A DNA stretch of 64,000 bases from TMED27 sp041397865 (lineage in GTDB: Bacteria; Pseudomonadota; Alphaproteobacteria; Micavibrionales; Micavibrionaceae). Each line of letters opens with the position of its first letter. Within the stretch, counting starts at the first letter, position 1. The stretch spans positions 1,481,055 to 1,545,054 of the forward strand of contig JAWKVT010000001.1 of assembly GCA_041397865.1 (NCBI GenBank), read 5' to 3'. The notes beneath the pieces are model-generated. The model was given only the letters and a program-made list of their open reading frames with translations, was not told the DNA's origin and ran no database searches. The position numbers were made by a program, and so were the translations under genes. This document shows positions 46,109 through 56,100 of this stretch, in pieces.

Positions 46109-46777
46109 TTAAGTCCCAACATCCTCATACGCGCCCGCAGGTGAAAAACCGGGAATCCTGTCTTCCAAAAGAGGCTGAAAACTCGGACGATCCTTGATCT
46201 TGTCATACCATGTCTTCGCCGCCTGATGCTCCTCCCACGGCACATCCCCTATATAATCAATGGCCGACAAGTGCGAAGCCGCCGCAATATCAGCCAAAGA
46301 AAACTTGTCACCCGCAAGCCACTGGCGGCGCTCAGTCAAAAATCCTATATAATCAAGATGATAGTGAATATTAGCATGTCCCGCACGAATAGCTGGTCCA
46401 TGCGGCTCCCCCATGTTTAAAAACCGCTTCATCAGCTTCTCACCAACAATATTATCCGTAACCTCGCGGTTGAACTTAACATCAAACCAGCTCGTCAGGC
46501 GCCGTGCTTCGCTTCGCTGCACCGGATCATGCCCCAATAAGTTCACCTCCGGATAAACCTCCTCCAGATACTCGCAAATCACCTGTGAATTGGCCAGTGT
46601 CGTCCCGTCTTTTTCAATCAGCACCGGCACATCCCCCGCAGGGTTCAGAGCAAGGAAATCCGTCCGGCGTTCCCAGACCTTTTCAATCCGGGCCGTAAAT
46701 TCCAAATTCTTCTCAGCCAGAACAAGCCTGACCTTACGCGAAAACGGATGCAGCCATAAATGAAACAAGGTTCTCAT
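46109..46777 (-). CDS. glutathione S-transferase family protein
   Basis: 222 aa. The N-terminal thioredoxin-like domain has HPFSRKVRLVLAEKNLEF, NPAGDVPVLIEKDG and NSQVICEYLEE (glutathione-binding loop). The C-terminal all-helical domain contains WLAGDKFSLADIAAASHL with the capping-box Asp. The substrate is unknown. It is 65 nt upstream of the SDR gene on the same strand. Confidence 0.9.
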   Translation of the reverse strand: MRTLFHLWLHPFSRKVRLVLAEKNLEFTARIEKVWERRTDFLALNPAGDVPVLIEKDGTTLANSQVICEYLEEVYPEVNLLGHDPVQRSEARRLTSWFDVKFNREVTDNIVGEKLMKRFLNMGEPHGPAIRAGHANIHYHLDYIGFLTERRQWLAGDKFSLADIAAASHLSAIDYIGDVPWEEHQAAKTWYDKIKDRPSFQPLLEDRIPGFSPAGAYEDVGT

Positions 46778-46883
46778 AACGACAGCTTAGCGCAGTTTTT
46801 TTTAAATGTGCAATCGCTATCCCTCGGCAAAAACAGGAATTTTTAAAAAACATTCCTCCGCAAAAATATTACAAAAAAGATTA

Positions 46884-48098
46884 TCAATTCGCCACGGCAC
46901 GCAGCTTCAATTCCACCTGAACGCTGTTTCCTATGGCATCCGTGGCCTTCCACTGGTTTTGCCCTATACCAAAACGAAGCCGCTCAAGCGTAAAACCGGC
47001 CTCCATATCGGCAAATTGACCCCCCGCCGCCTGATCGGAAATCACAAGATGAAAAGGAAACGATACCGGTAATTGGACCCCTCGAAGGCTTAAATGCCCA
47101 AAAACCTGATAGCGATTCGCCCCCAGATCTTCAAATGATTCGCTCTCAAATACAGCCTTGGGATATTGCTCGGCGGCAAACCAATCTTCCCCGCGCGCCT
47201 GCTCATCCCGGTCCGCACTCCCGGTTTTAAGGCTTGAAACGTCAATTTCAACCCGCGCCGCACTGCTTTCCAGTTTTTCAGAATCAAACACAATCCCCGC
47301 CGACCATCTTTCAAACACCCCCGAAACACTCTGGCCGTATTGATCGAACCGGAAAACAATGGAACTCTCCGCCGGGTCAATGACCCACTTTTGCACACCA
47401 GACGAAACAGCAAAAGGCAAACTGACCTCACCTTCATCTGCCGTCACATGCCCCTGCGGAGCCTCCTGCACTTCTCCAATTTCCTCCCATAAGTCCAAAA
47501 CGGCAAACCCCGCCGGAACGGATAAAAACACAAGCCCCAAAAGCCCAATCAAAAGATTCCCCCCCATCCGGACCAAAGTCTCATCCCGGTCTAAAACATG
47601 ATGTTTCAAGGCTCCAAGAATATGAAGCCCCAAAGCGCCCGTAAGCATAAACGCAAAGAGTTCATGAACCGCCTTCATCAACTCAAAAAGCGCTTCATTT
47701 TTACCGCCTAAAGGCGGCACGTCGAACAAACCGAAAAAACGAACCGGATACTCTCCTGAAAACGACATAAACAGCCCTGATAAAGGCATTCCGATAATAG
47801 AAATATACAAAACGGAATGTATCGTTTTTGATAAAACCTTCTCCCATTTCCGGTGAGTCGGCAACGCAGCCGGAACACCGGAAATGAACCGCCAGAAAAG
47901 ACGCATAATCCCAAAGCCCAGAACAAGCAGGCCGAACGATTTATGAAAACCATATAGCGCGAATTTAAACGAACCCGCAGGCAAAGACACCATCCAGAAG
48001 CCCATCGCCAGCAAACCCAAAACAACAACCGCCATCCCCCAGTGAAACACTTTGGCGACAGAGCCGAAATGCTGTTGTGTATCACCCCGGTTTGTCAT
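46884..48098 (-). CDS. cytochrome b561 - YceI fusion protein
   Basis: 404 aa. Residues about 1-185 are a four-helix cytochrome b561 with heme His in KVFHWGMAVVV, YGFHKSFGLL, VHELFAFMLTGALGLHILGALKHH. After a linker (about 186-230), residues 231-404 are a YceI-like lipocalin fold (VIDPAESSIVFRFDQYG, FEVFGHLSLRG-like, FGIGQNQW). The YceI part should be periplasmic and binds isoprenoid lipids such as quinones in homologs, so the fusion could couple a quinone to a b-type heme. A separate yceI lies just upstream on the same strand. Confidence 0.9.
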   Translation of the reverse strand: MTNRGDTQQHFGSVAKVFHWGMAVVVLGLLAMGFWMVSLPAGSFKFALYGFHKSFGLLVLGFGIMRLFWRFISGVPAALPTHRKWEKVLSKTIHSVLYISIIGMPLSGLFMSFSGEYPVRFFGLFDVPPLGGKNEALFELMKAVHELFAFMLTGALGLHILGALKHHVLDRDETLVRMGGNLLIGLLGLVFLSVPAGFAVLDLWEEIGEVQEAPQGHVTADEGEVSLPFAVSSGVQKWVIDPAESSIVFRFDQYGQSVSGVFERWSAGIVFDSEKLESSAARVEIDVSSLKTGSADRDEQARGEDWFAAEQYPKAVFESESFEDLGANRYQVFGHLSLRGVQLPVSFPFHLVISDQAAGGQFADMEAGFTLERLRFGIGQNQWKATDAIGNSVQVELKLRAVAN

Positions 48099-48118
48099 GA
48101 CAATGACCCTGAATGAAC

Positions 48119-48727
48119 CTACGGATTACCAGTGCCTTCACCTTCCTGATCGGCGCGAACACCTTCAACCTCGATCCGTATTTGCACCTCATCCCCGACC
48201 ATCGGCAAACCGTAATTCATTCCGAAATCAGAACGCTTGATGACCGCGTTTGCCGAAAACCCTGCGACAAATTTGTCGCCAAACGGATGCTTGCCGGACT
48301 TATTATGCGTCACCGCCAGAACAACAGGCTTGCTCACGCCAAGAAGTGTCAAATCGCCGGTAATATTCGCCGTATTCTCCCCGGTCACTTCAACCCCCGT
48401 GCTCTTAAACGTCATAGCCGGAAATTTTTCAACATCGAAAAAGTCCGCACTCTTCATATGCGCATCCCATTTCTCATCATCCATATCAATGCTGGCTGTT
48501 TGTATCGTAACCTCAACCGAAGATTTTTCCGGCTCTCCGCGGTCAAAAACAAACGCCCCGTCATAATCGTGAAACTCGCCCTGCGAATTCGAAAACCCCA
48601 GATGGTTCACAAAAAACAAAATCTGGGTATGTGCCTTGTCAAAATCATAACGCTCAATCTGCGCCTGCACAGGCGCCGGAAACAAAAACAAAAACGCAAA
48701 AACAGCGGAAAACAATAAACGAACCAT
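48119..48727 (-). CDS. YceI family periplasmic protein
   Basis: 202 aa with a signal peptide (1-22, ending VQAQ). The lipocalin-like barrel has YDFDKAHTQILFFVNHLGFS, FKSTGVEV, GDLTLLGVSKPVVL and KRSDFGMNYGLP. Homologs carry a polyisoprenoid lipid. It is 20 nt upstream of the b561-YceI fusion, and both should be made together; the pair holds two different YceI domains. Confidence 0.9.
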   Translation of the reverse strand: MVRLLFSAVFAFLFLFPAPVQAQIERYDFDKAHTQILFFVNHLGFSNSQGEFHDYDGAFVFDRGEPEKSSVEVTIQTASIDMDDEKWDAHMKSADFFDVEKFPAMTFKSTGVEVTGENTANITGDLTLLGVSKPVVLAVTHNKSGKHPFGDKFVAGFSANAVIKRSDFGMNYGLPMVGDEVQIRIEVEGVRADQEGEGTGNP

Positions 48728-48786
48728 AAAAAACCTCCTGAAATGGGAACCTTAAGCCAAAAAACATAGAGCGTCCGCACATCCCT

Positions 48787-49005
48787 TCAAGGCGGCGCAA
48801 AATAATAATAGTACATCTGGATAAAAGAATACACCCCAAGCGCCGCACAGCCCCAGCCAACCAGCCCGTACTTAATCTTCAGCATCCGGTCGTTCAAAAG
48901 TTCTTCATTGCTTTTATGCCGAAGCAAAAAATACAAAACCATCTGCCCGAACATAAAACCGCCGATAAAACCCGCAATCGCGAAACCATAAATCATGCCT
49001 AACAT
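48787..49005 (-). CDS. small two-helix membrane protein
   Basis: 72 aa, no family recognised. Two hydrophobic helices (about 2-26 and 45-65) flank a charged loop (RHKSNEELLNDRMLKIKYG). It lies 59 nt upstream of yceI on the same strand, so it may share the transcript. It is divergent from uppP, with the start codons about 40 nt apart. Confidence 0.55.
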   Translation of the reverse strand: MLGMIYGFAIAGFIGGFMFGQMVLYFLLRHKSNEELLNDRMLKIKYGLVGWGCAALGVYSFIQMYYYYFAPP

Positions 49006-49046
49006 TTTGCTTTATGTCTGCCAAAAATCAAGATAAGCCTATAAAC

Positions 49047-49862
49047 ATGATAACTTTTCCTTTGGTCATTCTGGCTCTTGTTCAAGGCCTCACAGAATTC
49101 CTGCCCATAAGCTCTAGCGGCCATCTGGTTCTCATTCATAATATATTCGGCCAAAACGCAGACTGGCAAAGCCATCTCGTCCTTGATGTCGCCGTCCATA
49201 TAGGCACACTGCTCTCCGTAATCGTTTATTTCCGCAAAGATATAATGCAAATGCTCCGTGGCGCGGCAGGCTGGCTCCGCGGCGATTTTAAAAATGCGAA
49301 TTCCCGGCTAAACCTTCAGGTTCTGCTCGCCTCCGCGCCCGTTATTGTGGCAGGTCTCGCCCTGCATATCCTCCAACCTGCATGGATACTGCTCTTAAAC
49401 GTCATGGCCGCATCCACCCTTATTTTTGGAATTCTTCTTTGGATCGCCGATCGCCGCCCCGCCCAAAACAAAACGCTGAAAGATTTAAACTTCAAAGACG
49501 CCCTCATTATCGGCTGCGCCCAGACACTGGCCCTCATCCCCGGCACAAGCCGCTCGGGCATTACCATGACCGCCGCCCGGTTTTTGGGCTACGACCGCAC
49601 GCAAAGCGCCCGCTTCTCCCTGCTTCTGGCCATCGTCGCTATCACAGGCGCAGGAGTCCTCGGAACCTTGGAACTGGCACAAAACGGTGACGCCACCCTA
49701 AGCTTCGAAGCCCTGATCGCCGCCTCAATAGCCTTTATCGCCGGGTTAATCTCAATCACATTGCTCATGAAATGGCTGGAAAAATGCAGCTTCGCCCCCT
49801 TTGCCATTTACAGAATTATACTGGGCCTGATTTTACTCGCCATCATCAATTACCCGCTATAA
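49047..49862 (+). CDS. uppP: undecaprenyl-diphosphatase
   Basis: 271 aa with about eight membrane helices. The active-site blocks are VQGLTEFLPISSSGHLVL and LIPGTSRSGITM. It releases phosphate from undecaprenyl diphosphate, so the carrier can be reused in peptidoglycan synthesis. The ATG at 49047 gives the usual N-terminus; an earlier in-frame ATG at 49014 adds a hydrophilic lead. Its end overlaps rsmD by 13 nt, convergent. Confidence 0.93.
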   Translation: MITFPLVILALVQGLTEFLPISSSGHLVLIHNIFGQNADWQSHLVLDVAVHIGTLLSVIVYFRKDIMQMLRGAAGWLRGDFKNANSRLNLQVLLASAPVIVAGLALHILQPAWILLLNVMAASTLIFGILLWIADRRPAQNKTLKDLNFKDALIIGCAQTLALIPGTSRSGITMTAARFLGYDRTQSARFSLLLAIVAITGAGVLGTLELAQNGDATLSFEALIAASIAFIAGLISITLLMKWLEKCSFAPFAIYRIILGLILLAIINYPL

Positions 49863-50401
49863 GAGGCAATGAAAACCTTGCTCTCACCATAGGTTTTTTC
49901 AAATTGAACCTCAAATGGACCATTCAATATAGGTTCACAATCCTTCTCCATCTCCAGAACGCAATACCCCCCGCACCCTATATACTCTTTCTCGTACAAC
50001 CCCTGCAAAACAGGGGTTATAAGATTATTACGATACGGTGGGTCCAAAAACAAAAGCGTATAGGGTTTAGAATTTTTCACTTCAATGACCCGGCGCGCAT
50101 CACGCAACTCAAACCCGCATTGCCCCACCGCGCCAAGCCCTTCCGCATTCGCCCGCGTCAACCCCAAAGACGCCTTATCCTTATCCCAGAAACTGCAAAA
50201 ATCCGCCCCGCGTGAAAGCGCCTCAAGCCCCAGCGCCCCCGTCCCGCAAAAACAATCAAGCACCCGCGCACCTTGCACAACGCCCCGCGCCTCCAGCGCA
50301 TTAAAAATCGCTCCGCGGACCTTGTCACTCGTTGGGCGTATGTCCCGATTTTTAGGAACCTCCAAACGCCGCCCGCCATACTTCCCCGCAACAATTCTCA
50401 T
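49850..50401 (-). CDS. rsmD: 16S rRNA (guanine-966 N2)-methyltransferase
   Basis: 183 aa. RIVAGKYGGRRLEVP and RPTSDKVRGAIFNAL are typical of RsmD; SAM binding is in LDCFCGTGALGLEALSRGA, and the catalytic block is LLFLDPPY. It overlaps the end of rluB by 4 nt, giving a two-gene rRNA-modification operon. Confidence 0.94.
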   Translation of the reverse strand: MRIVAGKYGGRRLEVPKNRDIRPTSDKVRGAIFNALEARGVVQGARVLDCFCGTGALGLEALSRGADFCSFWDKDKASLGLTRANAEGLGAVGQCGFELRDARRVIEVKNSKPYTLLFLDPPYRNNLITPVLQGLYEKEYIGCGGYCVLEMEKDCEPILNGPFEVQFEKTYGESKVFIASYSG

Positions 50402-51147
50402 TCCCGATCCTTAAAATACCCCTGAATTTGCGCTTTCAAAACCTTCTCTTCAACCTCATAAGCCGCCCCGGATTGTAATTTTCCCAGCTCAAACGGTCCG
50501 TACCCGGTACGAATCAAACGGTTCACCTGCAACCCCAGCGCCTCCATGACCCGGCGAATCTCCCGGTTCTTTCCTTCGCGCAAAACAATGCTAATCCAGC
50601 GATTCGCCCCCTCTTTTTCCCGCTCCAGTTTCGCGTCAATGGATCTGTAATGAACCCCTTCAACCGTAATCCCCCCCTTCAAACCCTTAAGGGCACCCTC
50701 ATCAACGCGCCCAAGAACCCGCACGCGGTAACGCCGGCTCCACCCCGTTGCCGGAAGCTCCAGATAACGCGCCAAATCGCCGTCATTCGTCAAAAGCAAC
50801 AACCCTTCGGTATTCAAATCCAGCCGCCCGACACTCACCACCCGCGGCAAATCATCCGGCAAGTTTTCAAACACCGTTGCCCGCCCCCGCTCATCCTTAT
50901 GCGTACTAACCAGCCCCACAGGCTTATGATAAAGAAACAGCCGCGTCGCCTCCGCCCGCCCCAAAGCCTTCCCGTCAACTTCAACCCTGTCTTCTCTGGA
51001 AACCTTGACCGCCGGACCATCAAGCACTTTACCATTCACACGCACGCGCCCCTGCGCAATCCACGCCTCGGCCTCACGGCGCGAACAAAGCCCCGCCCGC
51101 GCCATAACTTTTGCAATTCTCTCAACTTTGTGGTGTTCTTCATCCAT
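50398..51147 (-). CDS. rluB: 23S rRNA pseudouridine synthase, RsuA/RluB type
   Basis: 249 aa. The S4 RNA-binding domain (RIAKVMARAGLCSRREAEAW) precedes the catalytic domain with VSVGRLDLNTEGLLLLTNDG (active Asp) and REGKNREIRRVMEALG. RluB modifies U2605 of 23S rRNA; RsuA-like targets cannot be excluded. The start codon overlaps that of tadA on the other strand, within the four bases CATG. Confidence 0.88.
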   Translation of the reverse strand: MDEEHHKVERIAKVMARAGLCSRREAEAWIAQGRVRVNGKVLDGPAVKVSREDRVEVDGKALGRAEATRLFLYHKPVGLVSTHKDERGRATVFENLPDDLPRVVSVGRLDLNTEGLLLLTNDGDLARYLELPATGWSRRYRVRVLGRVDEGALKGLKGGITVEGVHYRSIDAKLEREKEGANRWISIVLREGKNREIRRVMEALGLQVNRLIRTGYGPFELGKLQSGAAYEVEEKVLKAQIQGYFKDRE

Positions 51148-51601
51148 GAAACAAGACCATATCTATATGCAAGCCGCTTTGGAAGAGGCAAAAAAAGCAG
51201 GCCAAAGAGACGAAGTCCCGATCGGCGCCGTACTGGTAAACCCGCAAACGGGAGAAATTGTCGCCGCAAACGGCAACCGCACCCGTGAAATGAAAGACCC
51301 CACCGCCCATGCCGAAATCTTGTGCATCCGCAAAGCCTGCTCACAGAAAAATGCACAGCGCATCCCCGGTTATGACCTCTACGTAACGCTGGAGCCCTGT
51401 GCCATGTGTGCCGCCGCAATCTCATTTGCGCGTCTAAACCGGGTCATATTTGGCGCACATGACCCGAAAGGTGGCGGCATCCTCCATGGCGGTAAATTCT
51501 ACGATCAACCCACCTGCCACCATAAACCATCCGTCGAACACGGCCTCATGGCCGAAGAATGCGGACAAATTCTCAAAGATTTCTTTAAATCAAAGCGCTA
51601 A
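51146..51601 (+). CDS. tadA: tRNA-specific adenosine-34 deaminase
   Basis: 151 aa. The zinc and catalytic motifs are TAHAEILCI and EPCAMCAAAI. FGAHDPKGGGI follows. It makes inosine at the wobble position of tRNA-Arg(ACG) and is essential in most bacteria. No ribosome site precedes the ATG, which shares bases with the rluB start; a second ATG seven codons in (51167) is possible. Confidence 0.93.
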   Translation: MKQDHIYMQAALEEAKKAGQRDEVPIGAVLVNPQTGEIVAANGNRTREMKDPTAHAEILCIRKACSQKNAQRIPGYDLYVTLEPCAMCAAAISFARLNRVIFGAHDPKGGGILHGGKFYDQPTCHHKPSVEHGLMAEECGQILKDFFKSKR

Positions 51602-51608
51602 CCTAAAC

Positions 51609-52901
51609 CTAGGCAGCCTTTTCTGCCTCAAGCGCTCTCCACGCTATATCACGGCGGCAAAATCCTTCCGGCCAGTCAACCTTATCAACCGCCATATAAG
51701 CCCGCCGCTGCGCTTCCGCAACGCTTCCACCCAGCGCCGTAACGCCTAGAACACGCCCACCCGTGCTGACAATCTGCCCACTCTCTTGCTTTGCCGTACC
51801 GGCATGAAAAACGCAAACACCATCAACTTTCTTAGCCTCTTCAAGACCGCTTATCGGCGTGTTTCTCGCATAAGCCCCCGGATACCCTTTCGCCGCCATC
51901 ACAACACACAAAGCTGTCTCTTCGCTCCACGTGATCCGCCCGCGAACCTCATTGAGCCGCCCCTGCGCCCCGGCCTGCAAAATCTCGGGCAAATCACCCT
52001 GCAAACGCATCATCATCGGCTGGCATTCCGGGTCGCCAAAACGTACGTTATATTCAATCAGCTTCGGCTCACCACCCACAATCATCAACCCCGCATAAAG
52101 CACGCCCGTAAACGGCGCGCCCTCCTCGGCCATGCCGCGAACCGTCGGCTCTATAATGCGGTGAATGATCTTCTCCTCCAGTTCCGCGCTTATCAAATGC
52201 GCCGGAGAATACGCGCCCATGCCTCCGGTGTTCGGCCCCTCATCGCCATCATACGCACGCTTATGGTCCTGCGCCGAGGTCAGAGGCAAAATCGTTTTCC
52301 CATCCGCCAGCGCAAAATAGCTCAACTCCTCCCCATCCATAAACTCCTCAATCACCACTTCCGCGCCCGCCTGCCCGAACGCTTCTCCCGATAGCATCTC
52401 CTCCGTTACCTGAATCGCTGCCGCCTTGTCCTCGCAAATAATAACGCCCTTCCCCGCAGCCAGCCCGTCAGCCTTCACCACAACATTGCCCGGTTGCGCG
52501 TTAATAAAATCCGTTGCCGCCGCTAAATCCGTAAAACGCCCGTAAGCAGCCGTAGGAATACCGTACTTCGCGCACAAATCTTTCATAAACCCTTTGGAGC
52601 CTTCAAGCTGCGCCGCCTTTCCGCTCGGCCCGAACACGTCAATATCCTCAGCCCTGAGCGCATCCGCCAGCCCCGCAACCAATGGTCCTTCCGGCCCGAC
52701 GACAACAAGGTCAACCGCCTTGTCCTTCGCAAACGCCACAAGCCCGGCGATATCATCCACGCCAATATCAACGCACTGCGCACAAGCTTCAATCCCCGCG
52801 TTCCCCGGCGCGCAATAAAGCACCTCGCAATTCTCCGATGCCGCCAAAGCCCACGCCAAAGCATGTTCACGTCCACCCGAACCGACAAGCAAAATTTTCA
52901 T
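51609..52901 (-). CDS. purD: phosphoribosylamine-glycine ligase
   Basis: 430 aa ATP-grasp enzyme. VGSGGREHALAWALA starts the N-domain. GPEGPLVAGLAD, KADGLAAGKGVIIC, GEELSYFALADG and EYNVRFGDPECQ are the family blocks. It makes glycinamide ribonucleotide in purine synthesis. It converges on tadA with a 7-nt gap. Confidence 0.96.
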   Translation of the reverse strand: MKILLVGSGGREHALAWALAASENCEVLYCAPGNAGIEACAQCVDIGVDDIAGLVAFAKDKAVDLVVVGPEGPLVAGLADALRAEDIDVFGPSGKAAQLEGSKGFMKDLCAKYGIPTAAYGRFTDLAAATDFINAQPGNVVVKADGLAAGKGVIICEDKAAAIQVTEEMLSGEAFGQAGAEVVIEEFMDGEELSYFALADGKTILPLTSAQDHKRAYDGDEGPNTGGMGAYSPAHLISAELEEKIIHRIIEPTVRGMAEEGAPFTGVLYAGLMIVGGEPKLIEYNVRFGDPECQPMMMRLQGDLPEILQAGAQGRLNEVRGRITWSEETALCVVMAAKGYPGAYARNTPISGLEEAKKVDGVCVFHAGTAKQESGQIVSTGGRVLGVTALGGSVAEAQRRAYMAVDKVDWPEGFCRRDIAWRALEAEKAA

Positions 52902-52958
52902 ACCGCAGATACTCCCGTTAGAAATCTATTTAGATGCTTCAACATACCCGCCGCATAT

Positions 52959-53102
52959 GAATAATTGAAGAGTTTTGTACCGAAAAGGCTGCTTTTGAGA
53001 ACCGGAAGCGTAAATGTATTAAACATACATGCGAACCGGAAGCGCAAAAAAGCAGCCTTTGCAGGTCACTTGTGCCCCGCGGGTAAAAATCAATAATTAT
53101 TC
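52959..53102. repeat. intergenic nested hairpin, copy B
   Basis: A perfect 13-bp stem (52984-52996 with 53048-53060) encloses two direct copies of GAACCGGAAGCG (52999-53010 and 53033-53044) around a small ATGTAT/ATACAT stem. An 8-bp outer pair (52959-52966 with 53095-53102) overlaps the putA stop codon. The layout matches copy C at 61351-61495, whose stem sequence is entirely different. It could be a terminator, a structured RNA or a non-autonomous element. Confidence 0.75.
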
Positions 53103-56100
53103 TGACAAAGATACAAGGCTCGCATTCCCCCCCGCCGCCGTCGTATCAACGCTGATAACCCGCTCGCTGGCAAAGCGCGGTAAATAATGCGGCCCGCCCG
53201 CCTTCGGCCCTGTACCCGAAAGCCCGTTCCCCCCAAAGGGCTGCGACCCTACAACCGCACCAATCATCGAACGGTTTACATACACATTCCCCGCGCTGAC
53301 TTTCGCCGCAACATAATCGTGAAAACTCTCAATCCGGCTATGAACCCCCAGCGTCAAACCGTAACCACTCCCCTGAATATCAGCCAAAAGCTCATCCAGC
53401 CCGCTCTTCTCATAGCGGATAATGTGCAAAATCGGCCCGAAAACCTCTTTCGTCAAAGCCCGGAAATTTGGAATTTCATAAGCGCAAGGCGCAAAATAAT
53501 GCCCCTGCTTTTCAAGAGCGCCAGGCAAAGAAACCTCATAAACAAGCTTTCCAAATCCGTCCAATGCTGCGCGATGCGCCGCGAGCATGCTATGCGCTTC
53601 CTCGTCAATCACCGGTCCGATATCCGAAACAATATCCGCCGGATCGCCGACCCTTAGCTCCTTCATCGCGCCGCGCAGCATGCGAATGATTTTATCCGCT
53701 GCTTCTTCCTGCAAGCACAAAACCCGCAAAGCGCTGCACCGCTGCCCTGCAGAGCCGAAAGCGCTTAGAATAACATCATCAACCACCTGCTCCGGCAACG
53801 CCGAGCTATCGACAATCATCGCATTCTGTCCTCCCGTCTCCGCAATAAGCGGTACAATCGGCCCGTTTTTAGCCGCCAGACTCCGGTTAATCTCACGCGC
53901 CACAGCCGTAGAGCCGGTAAAAGCCACACCCGCCACATCTTTATGCTGCACAACCATCGCCCCTACGCGCCCATCACCGGGCAACAAATGCAGCGCCTCC
54001 GGCAACACGCCCGCCTCATGCAACAACTCCACCATCTGCATCGCCACCAGCGGCGTTTGTTCCGCCGGTTTGGCCAAAACGCTGTTCCCCGCCATAAGCG
54101 CAGCAGCAACCTGTCCGGTAAAAATAGCCAACGGAAAATTCCACGGTGAAATGCAAACAAAAATCCCGCGCCCCTGCTGCACAAAACGGTTTGATTCACC
54201 CACAGGTCCGGGCAATACGAGACCATCGCGCATAAAAATGCTGCGCCCTTGCGCCGCATAATAACGCAAAAAATCCACCGTCTCCCGAACTTCGCTCAAG
54301 GCATCGGAAATCGTTTTCCCTGCCTCCCGGATCAACAACGCCATAAACGCTCCGCGCCGTAGCTCGAGCAAATCCGCCGCCCGCTCCAGCGCATCGGCGC
54401 GCACGGCGCTATCGGTCCCGCCCCACTGCGCGACCCCCTCCACGGCAATCTCAAAAGCCGCTTCAACCAGCTTACGATCGGTGTTATAAACCTTCCCCAC
54501 CCGGTCCTCAAACAACGCCGGGTTGACGATATCCTCGCAAACGCCATGCTTGTAAAGCCGCCCGGCAATATAAGACCCGGCCATGTAACACTTATCATAT
54601 CCTGAAATATCCTGCATCAAGCAATCAAACGCCGCCGACGCATGAAGGTCCACCCCCGAAGAGTTGACACGCCCGCCCGGCGCTTCATCGCAAAATAGTG
54701 CCTTCGGCAGCTTTATTTTAGGATGACGGTACTGTGCCCTGTTTTTAGATTTACCCACAGGATCGCTCACAAGCTCTTCCACCGGCGCATCCGGGTCCAT
54801 AATACGGTTCACGAACGAACTGTTTGCACCGTTTTCAAGTAACCGCCGCACCAGATAAGGCAACAAATCATGATGCGGCCCCACCGGCGCATACACACTC
54901 ACCGGAAGTTTATCCTCTCCAAGAACGTGATCGAACAACGCCTCCCCCATGCCAAACAACCGCTGAAACTCATAAGGCGCCATCGCCGCATGTCCCATCT
55001 CCGCAATCGCCGCCACGCTATGCGCGTTATGCGTACCGAACATCGGATAAATAGCCCCTGAATATTTAAACATCCGTGCCGCACAGGAAATATAAGAAGC
55101 ATCACTATGACTTTTCCGCGTATAAACAGGGAAATCCGCTAACCCTTCCACCTGCGCCCTTTTAATCTCCCGGTCCCAATACGCCCCCTTGACCAGCCGC
55201 ATCTGCACCCGCCTTCTTTGCGCCTTCGCCATGTCATAAACATGGTCGATCACCGCAAGCGCAGCCTTGTGATACGCCTGCACCGCCAACCCGAATCCAT
55301 CCCAGTCTTTCAGCGACAAATCCGCCAGCACCCGGTCAAAAATCTGAATCGACAAATCCAGCCTCTCGGACTCTTCCGCATCAACCGTCAGCGCCAGATT
55401 ATACTGCGCAGCCTTTTGCGCCAGCGCCAAAAGCCTCTCCGCCATTTCAGAAACGCACCGCTCTTTTTGCGAAAACTCATAACGCGGATGCAGCGCTGAA
55501 AGCTTTACAGAAATTCCCGGACGTTTCTCATCTCCGGTCCGGACACGCGCACCAATATAGTCAATGGCGTCTCCATAAGCCTCAAAATAACGCTGCGCAT
55601 CCACCGCCGTCCGCGCCCCTTCCCCCAAAATATCATAAGACATGCGGTAGCCTTTGCCCTCAAGCTCTTGCGCATTTTGCACCGCATCTTCAACATCCGC
55701 GCCCAGAACAAATTCGCGCCCGAGAGCTCCCATAGCTCTGACCATCGCCTCGCGCACAAGAGGCTCGCCGATTTTGCCCAGCGCACTCTCAAGCGTCCGG
55801 CCCGTAACAAACAGCCCAACCCCCGCCGCCTTGACGAGCCAGTCTTTTGAATCACCCGCGCTTGCCAGCCAATCCGCCGCCGCAACCTTATCGCGGATAA
55901 GTGCATTGGCCGTCTCCTTATCCGGAACCCTCAAAAGCGCCTCCGCCAGCGTCATCAACGCCAGCCCCTCTTCGGTATCCAGCCCGTACCGACGCAAAAA
56001 AGTTTCAACCTGACCCGTTTTGCGCCGCTGCCCACGCACCGCCTGAACCAGACTGATCGCCCGCTCCTGCACAGCCTGCTCCATTCTGGGTTCCCATTGA

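Noticed and set aside
48999..49250. 83-aa minus-strand frame with a plausible-looking N-terminus
   Set aside because: It lies fully inside the conserved start of uppP on the other strand and has no family features.
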